A stretch of DNA of 64,000 nucleotides from Amycolatopsis sacchari. Lineage in GTDB: Bacteria > Actinomycetota > Actinomycetes > Mycobacteriales > Pseudonocardiaceae. Shown in pieces: positions 26,128-35,657 of this stretch. The first letter of the stretch is position 1; every line of letters begins with the position of its first letter. The position numbers and the translations under genes were made by a program. The notes beneath the pieces were generated by a model, which was not told the DNA's origin, made no database searches, and worked only from the letters and a program-made list of their open reading frames with translations. The stretch lies in NCBI RefSeq assembly GCF_900114035.1, contig NZ_FORP01000001.1, positions 62,001 to 126,000 of the forward strand, written 5' to 3'.

Positions 26128-27335
26128 GCGGGCCGCTCAGGAACCCCGCGTTCGCACGGCTGTGGGTGGCCGGGTTGTTCGCCGAGACGGCGGAGTGGAT
26201 GCTGCAGGTCGCGCTGCCCGTGTTCGTCTACCAGGCGACCGGGTCCGCGGCCTCGACGGCGCTGACGATGGTCGCCGGGGTGGTGCCGATGGTGCTGCTC
26301 AGCCCGCTGTCCGGGTTCGCCGCCGACCGCTTCGACCGGCGGGTCCTGCTGGTCGCGGTGTGCTTCGCGCAGGCAGTGGTGTCGCTGCCGCTGTTGTCCG
26401 GCGACGGTGCGCTGGTCTACGTCGTGATGGCCGCGCAGTCCGCGCTCGCTTCGCTGTTCGAGCCGACCCGCAACGCGCTCGTGCCCGCGCTCGTCGGCCC
26501 GGAGCACGTGACCGCTGCGAACGGGCTGATGGGCATGAACAGCAGCGTCGCCCGGCTCGGTGGCAGTGCGGCGGGCGGGGCGGTGCTCGGCTTCGCTGGG
26601 CTGGGCTGGGTCGTCGCCGGGTACCTGGTCCTGCTGCTGCTCGCGGGAGTCCTGCTGCTGCCGCGGTTCGCGGTCCTGGCCCGGCCCGCCGTCGAGGCCC
26701 GTCCCGCCCGCTTCGCGGCGCTGCGCAGCCCAGCGCTGCGCGTGACCGCGGTGACCACACTGCTGATGTCCGTGGCGCAGGGCATGTTCCTCGTGTTGTT
26801 CGTCGTCTTCGTGACCGGCCCGCTCGGCGGCGGTGAGGCCGAAGTGGGGCTGCTGCGCGGGGTGCAGGCGGTCGGCGGTTTCGCGGCGGGCGTCGCGATC
26901 GCGACCGTCGCGCGCCGGACCGGGCCCGGCCACCTGCTCGGCTGGGGCTGCGTGGTGCTGGGCGTGATCTCGCTGGCGATCTGGAACGGGCCCGCGGTGA
27001 CCACCGTGCTGGCCGTCTACGCCGGGTTGTTCGCCGTCGTGGGCGCGCCCGGGGTGGCCATCGGTTCGGGGCAGATGTCGGTGCTGCAACGGGAAGTGGG
27101 CGCGGACCGGCTCGGCCGCGTGTCGAGCACCTTCTTCGCGTTGATGGCCGCGTGCCAGGTGCTGGGCATCCTCGTCGCCGGGGCGCTCGCGGACCACGTC
27201 GGGCTGACGCACCTGCTCGACGCCCAGGCGGCCCTGTACGTGGCCGCCGGGATCATCGCGTTGCTCGGGCTGCGGCGACGGGTGGCTACGGTTGAGGAGT
27301 GCCGAGCCTCTACGCCACCAGCGACCTCCACGTGA
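26124..27335 (+). CDS. MFS transporter, multidrug-exporter-like
   Basis: A 403-residue major-facilitator protein with about 12 hydrophobic segments. The A-motif-like FAADRFDRRVLL follows helix 2, and LFEPTRNALVPALVGPEHVTAANGLMGM resembles MFS_3 / enterobactin-exporter-like efflux proteins. The substrate is unknown. It is coupled to the upstream winged-helix regulator by ATGA, and its last 37 bases overlap the next gene in another frame. Together with the divergent ABC-F gene, this looks like a small drug-response locus. Confidence 0.9.
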   Translation: MSGPLRNPAFARLWVAGLFAETAEWMLQVALPVFVYQATGSAASTALTMVAGVVPMVLLSPLSGFAADRFDRRVLLVAVCFAQAVVSLPLLSGDGALVYVVMAAQSALASLFEPTRNALVPALVGPEHVTAANGLMGMNSSVARLGGSAAGGAVLGFAGLGWVVAGYLVLLLLAGVLLLPRFAVLARPAVEARPARFAALRSPALRVTAVTTLLMSVAQGMFLVLFVVFVTGPLGGGEAEVGLLRGVQAVGGFAAGVAIATVARRTGPGHLLGWGCVVLGVISLAIWNGPAVTTVLAVYAGLFAVVGAPGVAIGSGQMSVLQREVGADRLGRVSSTFFALMAACQVLGILVAGALADHVGLTHLLDAQAALYVAAGIIALLGLRRRVATVEECRASTPPATST

Positions 27336-28123
27336 CCCACCGCGGCAACGAGCCGATCCTCGACCGGGTCCGCGGCGAATCCCCCGACGACTGGCTGCTC
27401 GTGGCGGGCGACGTCGCCGAGAAGACCGGCGCGATCGTGGACACGCTCGCCACGCTGCGGGAACGGTTCGCGAAGGTCGTGTGGGCGCCCGGCAACCACG
27501 ACCTGTGGACCACGCCCCAGGACGAGGTGCAGCTGCGGGGCGAGGCGCGCTACCACTACCTCGTCGACCGCTGCCGCGAACTCGGCGTGCTGACCCCCGA
27601 GGACGAGTACCCGGTGTGGGAGCACGGGCCGCGGCCGCTGACGGTCGTGCCGCTGTTCCTGCTCTACGACTACAGCTGGCGCACCCCGCAGGCCGAGGAC
27701 GTCTCGCTCGCCGAGGCGCTCGACCAGGCCCGTGAGGCCGGCGTCGTGTGCACCGACGAGTACTTCCTGCACCCCGACCCGTACCCGAGCAGGCAGGAGT
27801 GGTGCGAGCGGCGCGTCAAGCAGACCGAGGAGCGGCTCGCCGCGATCCCCGAGGACCACGGCACGGTGCTGGTGTCGCACTGGCCGTTGCACCGGCACCC
27901 GACGGCCCCGCTGTACTGGCCCGAGTTCGCCCTGTGGTGCGGCACGACCCGTACCGAGGACTGGCACGTGCGCTACCGCGCGGAGGTCGCGGTGTTCGGG
28001 CACTTGCACATCCCGCGCACGACGTCCGCGGACGGCATCCGCTTCGAGGAGGTCTCCCTCGGCTACCCGCGCGAGTGGCGCAAGCGGGCCCGCGGCCCCG
28101 TGCCGCTGCGGAAGATCCTGTGA
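27299..28123 (+). CDS. Metallophosphoesterase
   Basis: A 274-residue calcineurin-like phosphoesterase. The dinuclear metal motifs are in order: SDLH, GDVAEK, GNHDLW, VSHWPLHRHP and GHLH. The substrate is not readable; Rv2795c-like proteins of unknown role look closest. The GTG start lies inside the MFS gene end; GAGGA abuts it with no proper spacing, while TACGGT ends 6 bases before, suggesting an independent leaderless promoter. Its last 61 bases overlap the convergent MFS gene. Confidence 0.9.
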   Translation: MPSLYATSDLHVTHRGNEPILDRVRGESPDDWLLVAGDVAEKTGAIVDTLATLRERFAKVVWAPGNHDLWTTPQDEVQLRGEARYHYLVDRCRELGVLTPEDEYPVWEHGPRPLTVVPLFLLYDYSWRTPQAEDVSLAEALDQAREAGVVCTDEYFLHPDPYPSRQEWCERRVKQTEERLAAIPEDHGTVLVSHWPLHRHPTAPLYWPEFALWCGTTRTEDWHVRYRAEVAVFGHLHIPRTTSADGIRFEEVSLGYPREWRKRARGPVPLRKIL

Positions 28124-29208
28124 GCCAGCAGGGGAGCGGTGGCCGCCAGTAACACGCCGGGCAGCAGGAACCCCCAGACCGCGCTGTGCCGGTAGAGGTC
28201 GGTGAACGCCGCCGGGGAAGCCGACATCCCGAGGAACCGCAGGGCGGTGACCACCGAGATCGCCCCGCCGCGGCCGTTCGCCTCGCCGCCGAGCACGAGC
28301 GCGTTCACGCCTACCAGCACCAGCTGCCCGCACAACCCACCGACGGCCCACGCGAGCACCACCAACGGCAACGCGGCCACGAGCCCGATCGAGGCCACGG
28401 CCACGGCGCCGAGCAGCAGCCCGGCGCACACCGCCAGGCGCGGCCCGAACCGATCCGCCACCGACCCGACCAGGCGTGCGGTGACGATCCCGGCGAGCCC
28501 GAACGCGGTGAGCACCAGCCCGCGTGCCCCGGGCCCGAGCGCGAACGCGTCGTCCACCCGGAACGCGACGAGGAACGGCAGCCCCGCCAGGCACGCCCAC
28601 GCCACGAAGATCACCACGCCCGACCAGACGACGACCGGGCGCCACGCGTCACGCAGCCGCGGCGCCTGCTCGGCGGCCCGCTCGTCGGGCGGGAGCGGGC
28701 TCGCCGTCAGGACGGCGGCCACGGCCGCGATCCCGACGAACGCCCAGCGCCACGAGCTTTCCGCGGCCAGCCCGCCGATCAGCGGCGCCGACGTCTGCCC
28801 GATCGACTGCACCGCGCCGTAGAGGCCGAGCGTCCGGCCGAGGCGCTCCTTCGGCGTGACCGACGCGAGCTTGGTGAGCAGCAGCGGGGTGGTGAACGCG
28901 TTCGCCACCCCCTGCAGCCCGCGCGAGACCTGGAACAGCCAGAACCACGGCGCGAGCGCGGCCAGCAGGGCGACGACGACGTACCCCGCGTACGCGACGC
29001 GGATCGTGCGCATCGGCCCCCAGCGCTCGCCCAGGGTGCCGGACACCAGCATCACCAGGGCGAACGGCAGCAGGTACGCGGTCAGCGACGTCGCGGCGCT
29101 GCTCTGGGACACGTCGAACGTCCGGGCGAGCTCGGGCAGCATCGACGACACGACCCCGGCCCCGAAGGGACCGAGCAGCCCGCCGACGTAGAGGGCGGCC
29201 CGCCTCAC
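28063..29208 (-). CDS. MFS transporter
   Basis: A 381-residue major-facilitator protein with about 12 helices. Visible family pieces are LLGPFGAGVVSSMLPELART in helix 1, GTLGERWGPMRTI for the A motif, and VGSVADRFGPRLAV in the second half. It resembles proton-coupled drug-efflux proteins. The GTG start overlaps the stop of the PAC2 gene (GTGA), so both are made from one message. The 3' end overlaps the phosphoesterase on the other strand by 61 bases. Confidence 0.88.
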   Translation of the reverse strand: MRRAALYVGGLLGPFGAGVVSSMLPELARTFDVSQSSAATSLTAYLLPFALVMLVSGTLGERWGPMRTIRVAYAGYVVVALLAALAPWFWLFQVSRGLQGVANAFTTPLLLTKLASVTPKERLGRTLGLYGAVQSIGQTSAPLIGGLAAESSWRWAFVGIAAVAAVLTASPLPPDERAAEQAPRLRDAWRPVVVWSGVVIFVAWACLAGLPFLVAFRVDDAFALGPGARGLVLTAFGLAGIVTARLVGSVADRFGPRLAVCAGLLLGAVAVASIGLVAALPLVVLAWAVGGLCGQLVLVGVNALVLGGEANGRGGAISVVTALRFLGMSASPAAFTDLYRHSAVWGFLLPGVLLAATAPLLAHRIFRSGTGPRARLRHSRG

Positions 29209-30122
29209 CGGTTGCCGGCGGTGCCCGGGCCCTCCTGGCCGGGGCGGCGCCGCCGCAGGTAGCGCTCGAACTCCGCCGCGATCTTCTCGCCGCTGGACTC
29301 GTCGAGCGACAGCTCCACCTCGGCGTCGCCGCGTTCCTCCAGCGTGCGGACGTACTCGGAGATCTCCTCGTCCTCCTCGGCCATCTCCGACACCGTGCGC
29401 TCCCACTCCTCGGCCTGCTCGGGCAGCGCGCCGAGGGGGACCTCCACGTCCAGCACGTCCTCCAGCTTGTGCAGCAGGGCGAGGCTGGCCTTCGGTGACG
29501 GCGGGTGCGACACGTAGTGCGGGACCGCGGCCCAGATCGAGATCGCCGGGATACCGGCCTGGACGCAGAAGTCCTGCAGGATGCCGGTGATCCCGGTCGG
29601 GCCCTGGTAGCGGCTGCGCTCCAGGCCGAACCGCTCGGCGGCCTCCGCGTCGTAGGCGGTGCCGCTGACCGGGACCGGGCGCGTGTGCGCGGTGTCGGCG
29701 AGCAGGGCGCCGAGCGTCACCACGGTGGCGACGTCGAGCTGCATGATGTGCTCCAGCAGCTCCTCGCAGAACTTGCGCCAGCGCATGTTCGGCTCCGGCC
29801 CCTGCACGAGGATGACGTCGCGGTCGTAGCCGGGCGGGCGGCAGACGGACAGCCGGGTGGTGGGCCATTCGACGCGGCGGGTCACCCCGTCCACCATGCG
29901 GACGGTCGGGCGGCTCACCTGGAAGTCGTAGTAGTCGTCCGGGTTCACCTCGGCCAGCGGCTTGGCGTCCCAGCTCAGCTGCAGGTGCTCGATCGCCGTG
30001 CTGGCCGCGTCACCTGCGTCATTCCAGCCTTCAAAGGCCAAGATCATGACAGGTCGCGTAGCTTCGGCGGGGTCGCCGGGCGGCGGACCGGGCTGCGGGA
30101 AGGCGTCGGCTGGGTCACTCAC
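29205..30122 (-). CDS. PAC2-family protein (proteasome assembly chaperone-like)
   Basis: A 305-residue PAC2-fold protein. LAFEGWNDAGDAAS near the start, VILVQGPEPNMRW, TLGALLADTAHTRPVPVSG and an acidic tail are typical of the actinobacterial Rv2125-type family. The fold is shared with archaeal and eukaryotic proteasome assembly chaperones, but a role in bacterial proteasome assembly is not established. TAGGCT (30134-30129 on this strand) ends 6 bases before the GTG start. It is divergent from metH, as in M. tuberculosis. Confidence 0.92.
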   Translation of the reverse strand: MSDPADAFPQPGPPPGDPAEATRPVMILAFEGWNDAGDAASTAIEHLQLSWDAKPLAEVNPDDYYDFQVSRPTVRMVDGVTRRVEWPTTRLSVCRPPGYDRDVILVQGPEPNMRWRKFCEELLEHIMQLDVATVVTLGALLADTAHTRPVPVSGTAYDAEAAERFGLERSRYQGPTGITGILQDFCVQAGIPAISIWAAVPHYVSHPPSPKASLALLHKLEDVLDVEVPLGALPEQAEEWERTVSEMAEEDEEISEYVRTLEERGDAEVELSLDESSGEKIAAEFERYLRRRRPGQEGPGTAGNR

Positions 30123-30128
30123 TCGACC

Positions 30129-30166
30129 AGCCTACGACCCACGCGCGGACCCGGAGACCGTAGCCT
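30129..30166. promoter_or_regulatory. Back-to-back leaderless promoters for PAC2 and metH
   Basis: The 51-base gap holds two outward -10-like hexamers: TAGGCT on the minus strand (30134-30129) for the PAC2 gene and TAGCCT on the plus strand (30161-30166) for metH. They end 6 and 7 bases before their start codons. There is no room for a cobalamin riboswitch. Confidence 0.6.
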
Positions 30167-30173
30167 GGACGAC

Positions 30174-33100
30174 ATGCCGGACCGACTGTCGTCGCCACTG
30201 CTCGATGCCCTGTCCGCCCGTGTCGTCGTGGCCGACGGCGCGATGGGTACCGCTCTGCAGGCCCATGACCTCTCCCTCGACGATTTCGCGGGTCTGGAGG
30301 GGTGCAACGAGATCCTGAACGTGACCCGACCGGACGTGGTGCGGGGTATCCACCGGGGGTATCTGGAGGCGGGTGCCGAAGCGGTCGAAACGAACACCTT
30401 CGGGGCGAACTGGGCGAACCTGGCGGAGTACGGGATCGCCGACCGGATTTTCGAGCTGGCCGAGGCGGGTGCCCGGCTGGCGCGGGAGACGGCGGACGAG
30501 TTCGGGCAGCGGTTCGTGCTGGGCTCCGTCGGTCCGGGCACGAAGCTGCCGACGCTGGGCCACGCGCCGTACGCGCAGTTGCGGGACGCCTATCTCGAGG
30601 AGGTCCGCGGCCTGCTCGAGGGTGGCGTCGACGCGGTGATCATCGAGACCACGCAGGACATCCTGCAGACGAAGGCGTCGATCGTGGCCGCCCGGCGGGC
30701 GATGGAGGCGGTGGGTCGGCGGGTGCCGGTGATCGCGTCGATCACGGTGGAGACCACCGGCACGATGCTGCTGGGCACCGAGGTGGGTGCGGCGCTGGCG
30801 GCGTTGGAGCCGCTGGGTGTGGATGTGATCGGGTTGAACTGCGCGACGGGTCCGGCGGAGATGAGCGAGCACCTGCGGACGTTGTCGAAGTCGGCGCGGG
30901 TGCCGTTGTCGGTGATGCCGAACGCGGGGTTGCCGGAGCTGGGCCCGAACGGCGCGGTGTACCCGCTGTCGCCGGAAGGGCTGGCGGAGGCGTTGTCGGG
31001 GTTCGTGACCGAGTTCGGGGCCGGCCTGGTCGGCGGCTGTTGCGGCACGACCGGGGAGCACATCCGGCAGCTGGCCGAGGCGGTGGCCGAGCTGGAGCGG
31101 GCGCGGCGCCGTCCGCGGCCGGAGCCCGGTGTGTCGTCGCTGTATCAGGCGGTGCCGTTCGCGCAGGACGCGTCGGTGCTGGTGATCGGGGAGCGGACGA
31201 ACGCCAACGGGTCGAAGAAGTTCCGCGAGGCCATGCTCGAGGGCCGCTACGAGGACTGTGTGGAGATCGCCCGGGAGCAGACCCGCGACGGCGCCCACAT
31301 GCTCGACCTGTGCGTGGACTACGTGGGCCGCGACGGCGCGGTGGACATGGCGGAGCTGGCGGGCCGGTTGGCGACCGCGTCGACGCTGCCGATCATGCTG
31401 GACTCCACCGAACCCGCGGTGATCCAGGCCGGGCTGGAGCGCCTGGGTGGCCGGTGTGCGATCAACTCGGTGAACTACGAGGACGGCGCGGGGCCGGGGT
31501 CGCGGTTCGAGCGCATGATGCGCCTGGTTCGGGAGCACGGCGCGGCGGTGGTGGCGTTGTGCATCGACGAGGAGGGCCAGGCCCGCACCGCCGAGCGGAA
31601 GGTCGCCGTGGCGAGCCGTCTGATCGAGGATTTGACCGGGAACTGGGGGATGCGGCGTGAGGACATCATCGTCGACTGCCTGACCTTCCCCATCTCGACC
31701 GGGCAGGAGGAGGTGCGGCGGGACGCGCTGGAGACGATCGAGGCGATCCGGGAGTTGAAGCGGCGTTATCCGGAGGTGCAGACGACGCTGGGGGTGTCGA
31801 ATGTGTCGTTCGGGCTCAACGCCGCCGCCCGCCAGGTGCTGAACTCGGTGTTTTTGCATGAGTGTGTGCAGGCGGGGTTGACGACGGCGATCGTGCACGC
31901 GTCGAAGATTCTGCCGATGGCGCGGATCCCCGTGGAGCAGCGGGAGGTGGCGCTGGATTTGGTGTATGACCGGCGCCGCGAGGGCTATGACCCGCTGCAG
32001 CGGTTGATGGAGTTGTTCGAGGGGGTGTCGGCGGCTTCGTCGCGGGAGTCGCGGGCGCAGGAGCTGGCCGCGCTGCCGCTGTTCGAACGGCTGGAGCGGC
32101 GGATCGTGGACGGCGAACGCACCGGCCTGGAACAGGACCTCGATGAGGCGATGGGCAGCAAGCCGCCGTTGGAGATCATCAACGACGTGTTGTTGTCGGG
32201 GATGAAGACGGTGGGGGAGTTGTTCGGGTCGGGGCAGATGCAGCTGCCGTTCGTGTTGCAGTCGGCCGAGGTGATGAAGGCCGCGGTGGCGTATCTGGAG
32301 CCGCATATGGAGAAGGACGACTCCGGGGGCAAGGGGCGGATCGTGCTGGCTACCGTCAAGGGGGATGTGCACGATATCGGGAAGAACCTGGTGGACATCA
32401 TCCTGTCCAACAACGGCTACGACGTGGTCAACCTCGGCATCAAGCAGCCCATCACCACCATCCTCGACGCCGCCGAGGAGCAACGCGCCGACGCGATCGG
32501 CATGTCCGGGCTGCTGGTGAAGTCCACGGTGATCATGAAGGAGAACCTCGAGGAGATGAACTCCCGCGGGGTCGCCGACAAATGGCCCGTCCTGCTCGGC
32601 GGTGCCGCCCTGACCCGCACCTACGTGGAGAACGACCTCACCGAGCTCTACCACGGCCAGGTCCACTACGCCCGGGACGCCTTCGAAGGGCTGCGGCTGA
32701 TGGACCGCATCATGGCCGTGCGCCGCGGCGAGGCCCCCGCCGTGGACCCCGAAGCCGAAGCCAAGCGCGCCGAGCGCAAAGCCCGCCGGGAACGATCGCT
32801 GCGGATCGCCGAGGCCCGCAAAGCCGCCGCCGAACCCGTGGAGGTGCCTTCGCGGTCGGACGTGGCCACCGATGTGCCGCTGCCCACCCCGCCGTTCTGG
32901 GACACCCGCGTCGTGAAGGGCATCCCGGTCGCGGACTACACCGGCTACCTGGACGAACGCGCCACGTTCCTCGGGCAGTGGGGGCTGCGCGGCGCCAAGG
33001 GCGGCCAGGGCCCCACCTACGAGGAGCTCGTCGAGACCGAGGGGCGGCCGCGGTTGCGGTACTGGCTGGAGCGGCTGGCCACCGACGGGATCCTCGCCCA

Positions 33101-33713
33101 CGCCGCCGTCGTCTACGGCTACTTCCCCGCCGTCGCCGACGGCAACGACCTCGTGGTGCTCACCGAGCCCCGCCCGGACGCCCCGGAGCGGTGCCGGTTC
33201 ACCTTCCCCCGCCAGCAACGAGACCGCTTCCTCTGCCTGGCCGACTTCTACCGGCCCCGCGAGCAGGCGCTGGCCGCCGGGGAAGTGGACGTGCTGCCGC
33301 TGTCGCTGGTCACCATGGGCCAGCCGATCGCCGACTACGCCAACGAGCTGTTCACCGCCAACGCCTACCGCGACTACCTCGAGGTCCACGGCCTGTCCGT
33401 CCAGCTCACCGAAGCGCTCGCCGAGTACTGGCACCGCCGCATCCGCCAGGAGCTCCACTTCGCCTCCGGCACCACCGTCGCCGACGAGGACCCCACCGCG
33501 ATCGAGGAATACTTCAAACTCGGCTACCGCGGCGCCCGCTTCTCCCTCGGCTACGGCGCCTGCCCCGACCTCGAAGACCGCACCAAGATCATCGACCTGC
33601 TCGAACCCGAGCGCATCGGCGTCAAGCTGTCCGAGGAGTTCCAGCTCCACCCCGAACAATCCACCGACGCCATCGTCTGCCACCACCCCGAGGCCAAGTA
33701 CTTCAACACCTAA
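30174..33713 (+). CDS. metH: Cobalamin-dependent methionine synthase
   Basis: A 1179-residue methionine synthase that transfers a methyl group from methyltetrahydrofolate to homocysteine via cobalamin. In order: homocysteine domain (zinc cysteines in GLNCATG and GGCCGTT), folate domain (from GERTNANGSKKF), cobalamin cap and binding domains (GDVHDIGKN, His ligand to cobalt) and the AdoMet activation domain (ending in the YGACPDLEDR region). Length matches the family. TAGCCT precedes the ATG with no Shine-Dalgarno. A HAD phosphatase, hisE and hisG follow. Confidence 0.97.
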   Translation: MPDRLSSPLLDALSARVVVADGAMGTALQAHDLSLDDFAGLEGCNEILNVTRPDVVRGIHRGYLEAGAEAVETNTFGANWANLAEYGIADRIFELAEAGARLARETADEFGQRFVLGSVGPGTKLPTLGHAPYAQLRDAYLEEVRGLLEGGVDAVIIETTQDILQTKASIVAARRAMEAVGRRVPVIASITVETTGTMLLGTEVGAALAALEPLGVDVIGLNCATGPAEMSEHLRTLSKSARVPLSVMPNAGLPELGPNGAVYPLSPEGLAEALSGFVTEFGAGLVGGCCGTTGEHIRQLAEAVAELERARRRPRPEPGVSSLYQAVPFAQDASVLVIGERTNANGSKKFREAMLEGRYEDCVEIAREQTRDGAHMLDLCVDYVGRDGAVDMAELAGRLATASTLPIMLDSTEPAVIQAGLERLGGRCAINSVNYEDGAGPGSRFERMMRLVREHGAAVVALCIDEEGQARTAERKVAVASRLIEDLTGNWGMRREDIIVDCLTFPISTGQEEVRRDALETIEAIRELKRRYPEVQTTLGVSNVSFGLNAAARQVLNSVFLHECVQAGLTTAIVHASKILPMARIPVEQREVALDLVYDRRREGYDPLQRLMELFEGVSAASSRESRAQELAALPLFERLERRIVDGERTGLEQDLDEAMGSKPPLEIINDVLLSGMKTVGELFGSGQMQLPFVLQSAEVMKAAVAYLEPHMEKDDSGGKGRIVLATVKGDVHDIGKNLVDIILSNNGYDVVNLGIKQPITTILDAAEEQRADAIGMSGLLVKSTVIMKENLEEMNSRGVADKWPVLLGGAALTRTYVENDLTELYHGQVHYARDAFEGLRLMDRIMAVRRGEAPAVDPEAEAKRAERKARRERSLRIAEARKAAAEPVEVPSRSDVATDVPLPTPPFWDTRVVKGIPVADYTGYLDERATFLGQWGLRGAKGGQGPTYEELVETEGRPRLRYWLERLATDGILAHAAVVYGYFPAVADGNDLVVLTEPRPDAPERCRFTFPRQQRDRFLCLADFYRPREQALAAGEVDVLPLSLVTMGQPIADYANELFTANAYRDYLEVHGLSVQLTEALAEYWHRRIRQELHFASGTTVADEDPTAIEEYFKLGYRGARFSLGYGACPDLEDRTKIIDLLEPERIGVKLSEEFQLHPEQSTDAIVCHHPEAKYFNT

Positions 33714-33721
33714 GGAGACAC

Positions 33722-34408
33722 ATGTCTGAACCGTCCGGTGTGGACGGTCTGGCCGGCGTCCTGTGGGACATGGACGGCACGCTGGTCGACTCGGAGAAGC
33801 TCTGGGACGTCGCGCTGTACGAGGCGGCGGAATGGCTCGGCGGCACGCTCAGCGAGGAGCAGCGCCTCACCCTCGTCGGCTCCAACATGGACGCCACGTC
33901 CGCCTACCTGCTCCAGGTCACCGGGCACGAGCCCACCCCGGAGCGGATCGCCGAGGCCGGCGTCTGGATCCGCGACCGCACCGCCCGGCTGTTCGACGAC
34001 CAGCTGCCGTGGCGCCCCGGCGCGCGGGAAGCGCTTACCGCCGTCCGCGCCGAGGGCCTGCCGTCGGCGCTGGTGACCTCCACCGAGCGCTCACTGACCG
34101 AGCTGGCGCTCAACACGATCGGCCGCGAGTTCTTCGACGTCACGGTCTGCGGCGACGAGGTGGGCGGGCTCAACAAGCCCCACCCCGAGCCGTACCTGCG
34201 TGCCGCACGGCTGCTCGGTGTCGACCCGGCGCGGTGCGTCGCGGTGGAGGACTCGCCGCCCGGGGCCGAGTCGGCGTCCGCGGCGGGCTGCGTCGTGCTC
34301 GTGGTGCCCCACGACGTGCGGGTCGAGCCCGGCGAGCGCCGCGTGTTCCGCGATTCGCTCGTCGGCCTCGACGCCGCGGGGCTGCGCGCGATTCACCGTG
34401 CGGTGTGA
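33722..34408 (+). CDS. HAD-superfamily phosphatase
   Basis: A 228-residue HAD hydrolase of the beta-phosphoglucomutase/phosphatase group. [15 protein letters not shown] carries the nucleophile Asp and the general-acid Asp, LVTSTERS is motif [11 protein letters not shown] the Lys motif, and [11 protein letters not shown] the acidic motif. AAGGAG precedes the ATG, 8 bases after metH. Its place between metH and hisE is shared by other actinomycetes; the substrate is not known. Confidence 0.9.
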   Translation: MSEPSGVDGLAGVLWDMDGTLVDSEKLWDVALYEAAEWLGGTLSEEQRLTLVGSNMDATSAYLLQVTGHEPTPERIAEAGVWIRDRTARLFDDQLPWRPGAREALTAVRAEGLPSALVTSTERSLTELALNTIGREFFDVTVCGDEVGGLNKPHPEPYLRAARLLGVDPARCVAVEDSPPGAESASAAGCVVLVVPHDVRVEPGERRVFRDSLVGLDAAGLRAIHRAV

Positions 34409-34473
34409 TCCCTGTCCGGAGGGAGCGGGGCGGCTCGGCCGGGCCGGGGTCCGGATGGAAGGATCTACAGACC

Positions 34474-34737
34474 GTGAAGACCTTCGATGAGCTGTTCGCG
34501 GAGCTGACCGAGCGGGCGCGGACCCGGCCCGAGGACTCGGGCACCGTCGCCGCGCTGGACGCGGGAGTGCACGCGCAGGGCAAGAAGGTGCTCGAAGAGG
34601 CCGGTGAGGTCTGGATCGCGGCGGAGCACGAATCGGACGAGCGCCTGGCGGAGGAGATCTCCCAGCTGCTGTACCGGGTGCAGGTGCTGATGCTCGGCCG
34701 CGGGCTGAGCACCGAGGACGTCTACCGCTACTTGTGA
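34474..34737 (+). CDS. hisE: Phosphoribosyl-ATP pyrophosphatase
   Basis: An 87-residue HisE protein, the second step of histidine synthesis, hydrolysing PR-ATP to [22 protein letters not shown] contains the EExxE-type metal site and [15 protein letters not shown] the second helix pair of the MazG-like fold. The GTG start has GGAAGGA about 8 bases upstream. hisG follows after 14 bases; the separation of hisEG from the rest of the his genes is the same as in M. tuberculosis. Confidence 0.95.
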   Translation: MKTFDELFAELTERARTRPEDSGTVAALDAGVHAQGKKVLEEAGEVWIAAEHESDERLAEEISQLLYRVQVLMLGRGLSTEDVYRYL

Positions 34738-34751
34738 GGAAGGGGCAGGGC

Positions 34752-35594
34752 ATGCTGCGGGTTGCGGTGCCGAACAAGGGCGCGCTGGCGGAGCCGGCGT
34801 CGGAGATGCTCGGCGAGGCGGGCTACCGCCGCCGACATGACCGCGACCTGACCGTGCTCGACTCCGCCAATGAGGTCGAGTTCTTCTTCCTGCGCCCCAA
34901 GGACATCCCGATCTACGTGGGCAGCGGGGAGCTCGACCTCGGCATCACCGGGCGCGACCTGGCGATCGACTCCGGGGCGCAGGTCGAGGAGATCCTGGCA
35001 CTGGGCTTCGGCGCCTCGACGTTCCGCTACGCCGCCCCCGCCGGGCAGGACTGGAAGCCCGCGGACCTGGCGGGCAAGCGCGTCGCCACGTCGTTCCCCA
35101 ACCTGGTGCGCGGCGACCTGGCCGGGCACGGGGTCGAGGCGGAGGTCATCCGGCTCGACGGGGCCGTGGAGATCTCCGTGCAGCTCGGGGTCGCGGACGC
35201 GATCGCCGACGTCGTGGAGACCGGCCGCTCGCTGCGGCAGCACAACCTGGTGGCCTTCGGCGACCCGATCTGCGTCTCCGAGGCGGTGCTCGTGCAGCGT
35301 GGCGGTGCCGAGAAGACCAAGCCGAAGGCCCAGCTCGCGGCGCGGCTGCAGGGTGTCGTCTTCGCGCAGCAGTACATGATGCTCGACTACGACTGCCCCC
35401 GCACGCTGCTGGAGCGCGCGGTCGCGATCACGCCGGGGCTGGAGTCGCCGACCGTGGCGCCGCTGGCCGACGAGGACTGGGTGGCCGTGCGCGCGATGGT
35501 GCCGCGCAAGGAGGTCAACCAGATCATGGACGAGCTGGCGGAGATCGGCGCGAAGGCCGTGCTCGCCTCGGACATCCGCTCCTGCCGCCTCTGA
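34752..35594 (+). CDS. hisG: ATP phosphoribosyltransferase
   Basis: A 280-residue long-form HisG, which condenses ATP and PRPP in the first, feedback-inhibited step of histidine synthesis. [16 protein letters not shown] begins the catalytic domain, [10 protein letters not shown] and the [10 protein letters not shown] phosphate loop follow, and residues from about 210 form the ACT-like regulatory domain that binds histidine. GGAAGGGGCAGGG precedes the ATG. A strong terminator follows. Confidence 0.96.
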   Translation: MLRVAVPNKGALAEPASEMLGEAGYRRRHDRDLTVLDSANEVEFFFLRPKDIPIYVGSGELDLGITGRDLAIDSGAQVEEILALGFGASTFRYAAPAGQDWKPADLAGKRVATSFPNLVRGDLAGHGVEAEVIRLDGAVEISVQLGVADAIADVVETGRSLRQHNLVAFGDPICVSEAVLVQRGGAEKTKPKAQLAARLQGVVFAQQYMMLDYDCPRTLLERAVAITPGLESPTVAPLADEDWVAVRAMVPRKEVNQIMDELAEIGAKAVLASDIRSCRL

Positions 35595-35610
35595 TCTGGT
35601 GAAACACACG

Positions 35611-35646
35611 AGAAGGCTGCCGCCCGGCTCCGGGCGGCAGCCTTCT
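35611..35646. terminator. Bidirectional terminator
   Basis: A perfect 17-base stem (35611-35627 with 35630-35646, arms beginning AGAAGGCTGCC) with a tiny loop sits between the convergent hisG and SDR stops. This is the strongest intrinsic terminator-like hairpin in the window. Confidence 0.88.
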
Positions 35647-35657
35647 GCGTCCGGACC

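Noticed and set aside
30123-30173. Cobalamin riboswitch before metH
   Set aside because: The gap is 51 bases and the transcript probably starts at the ATG, leaving no room for a riboswitch.
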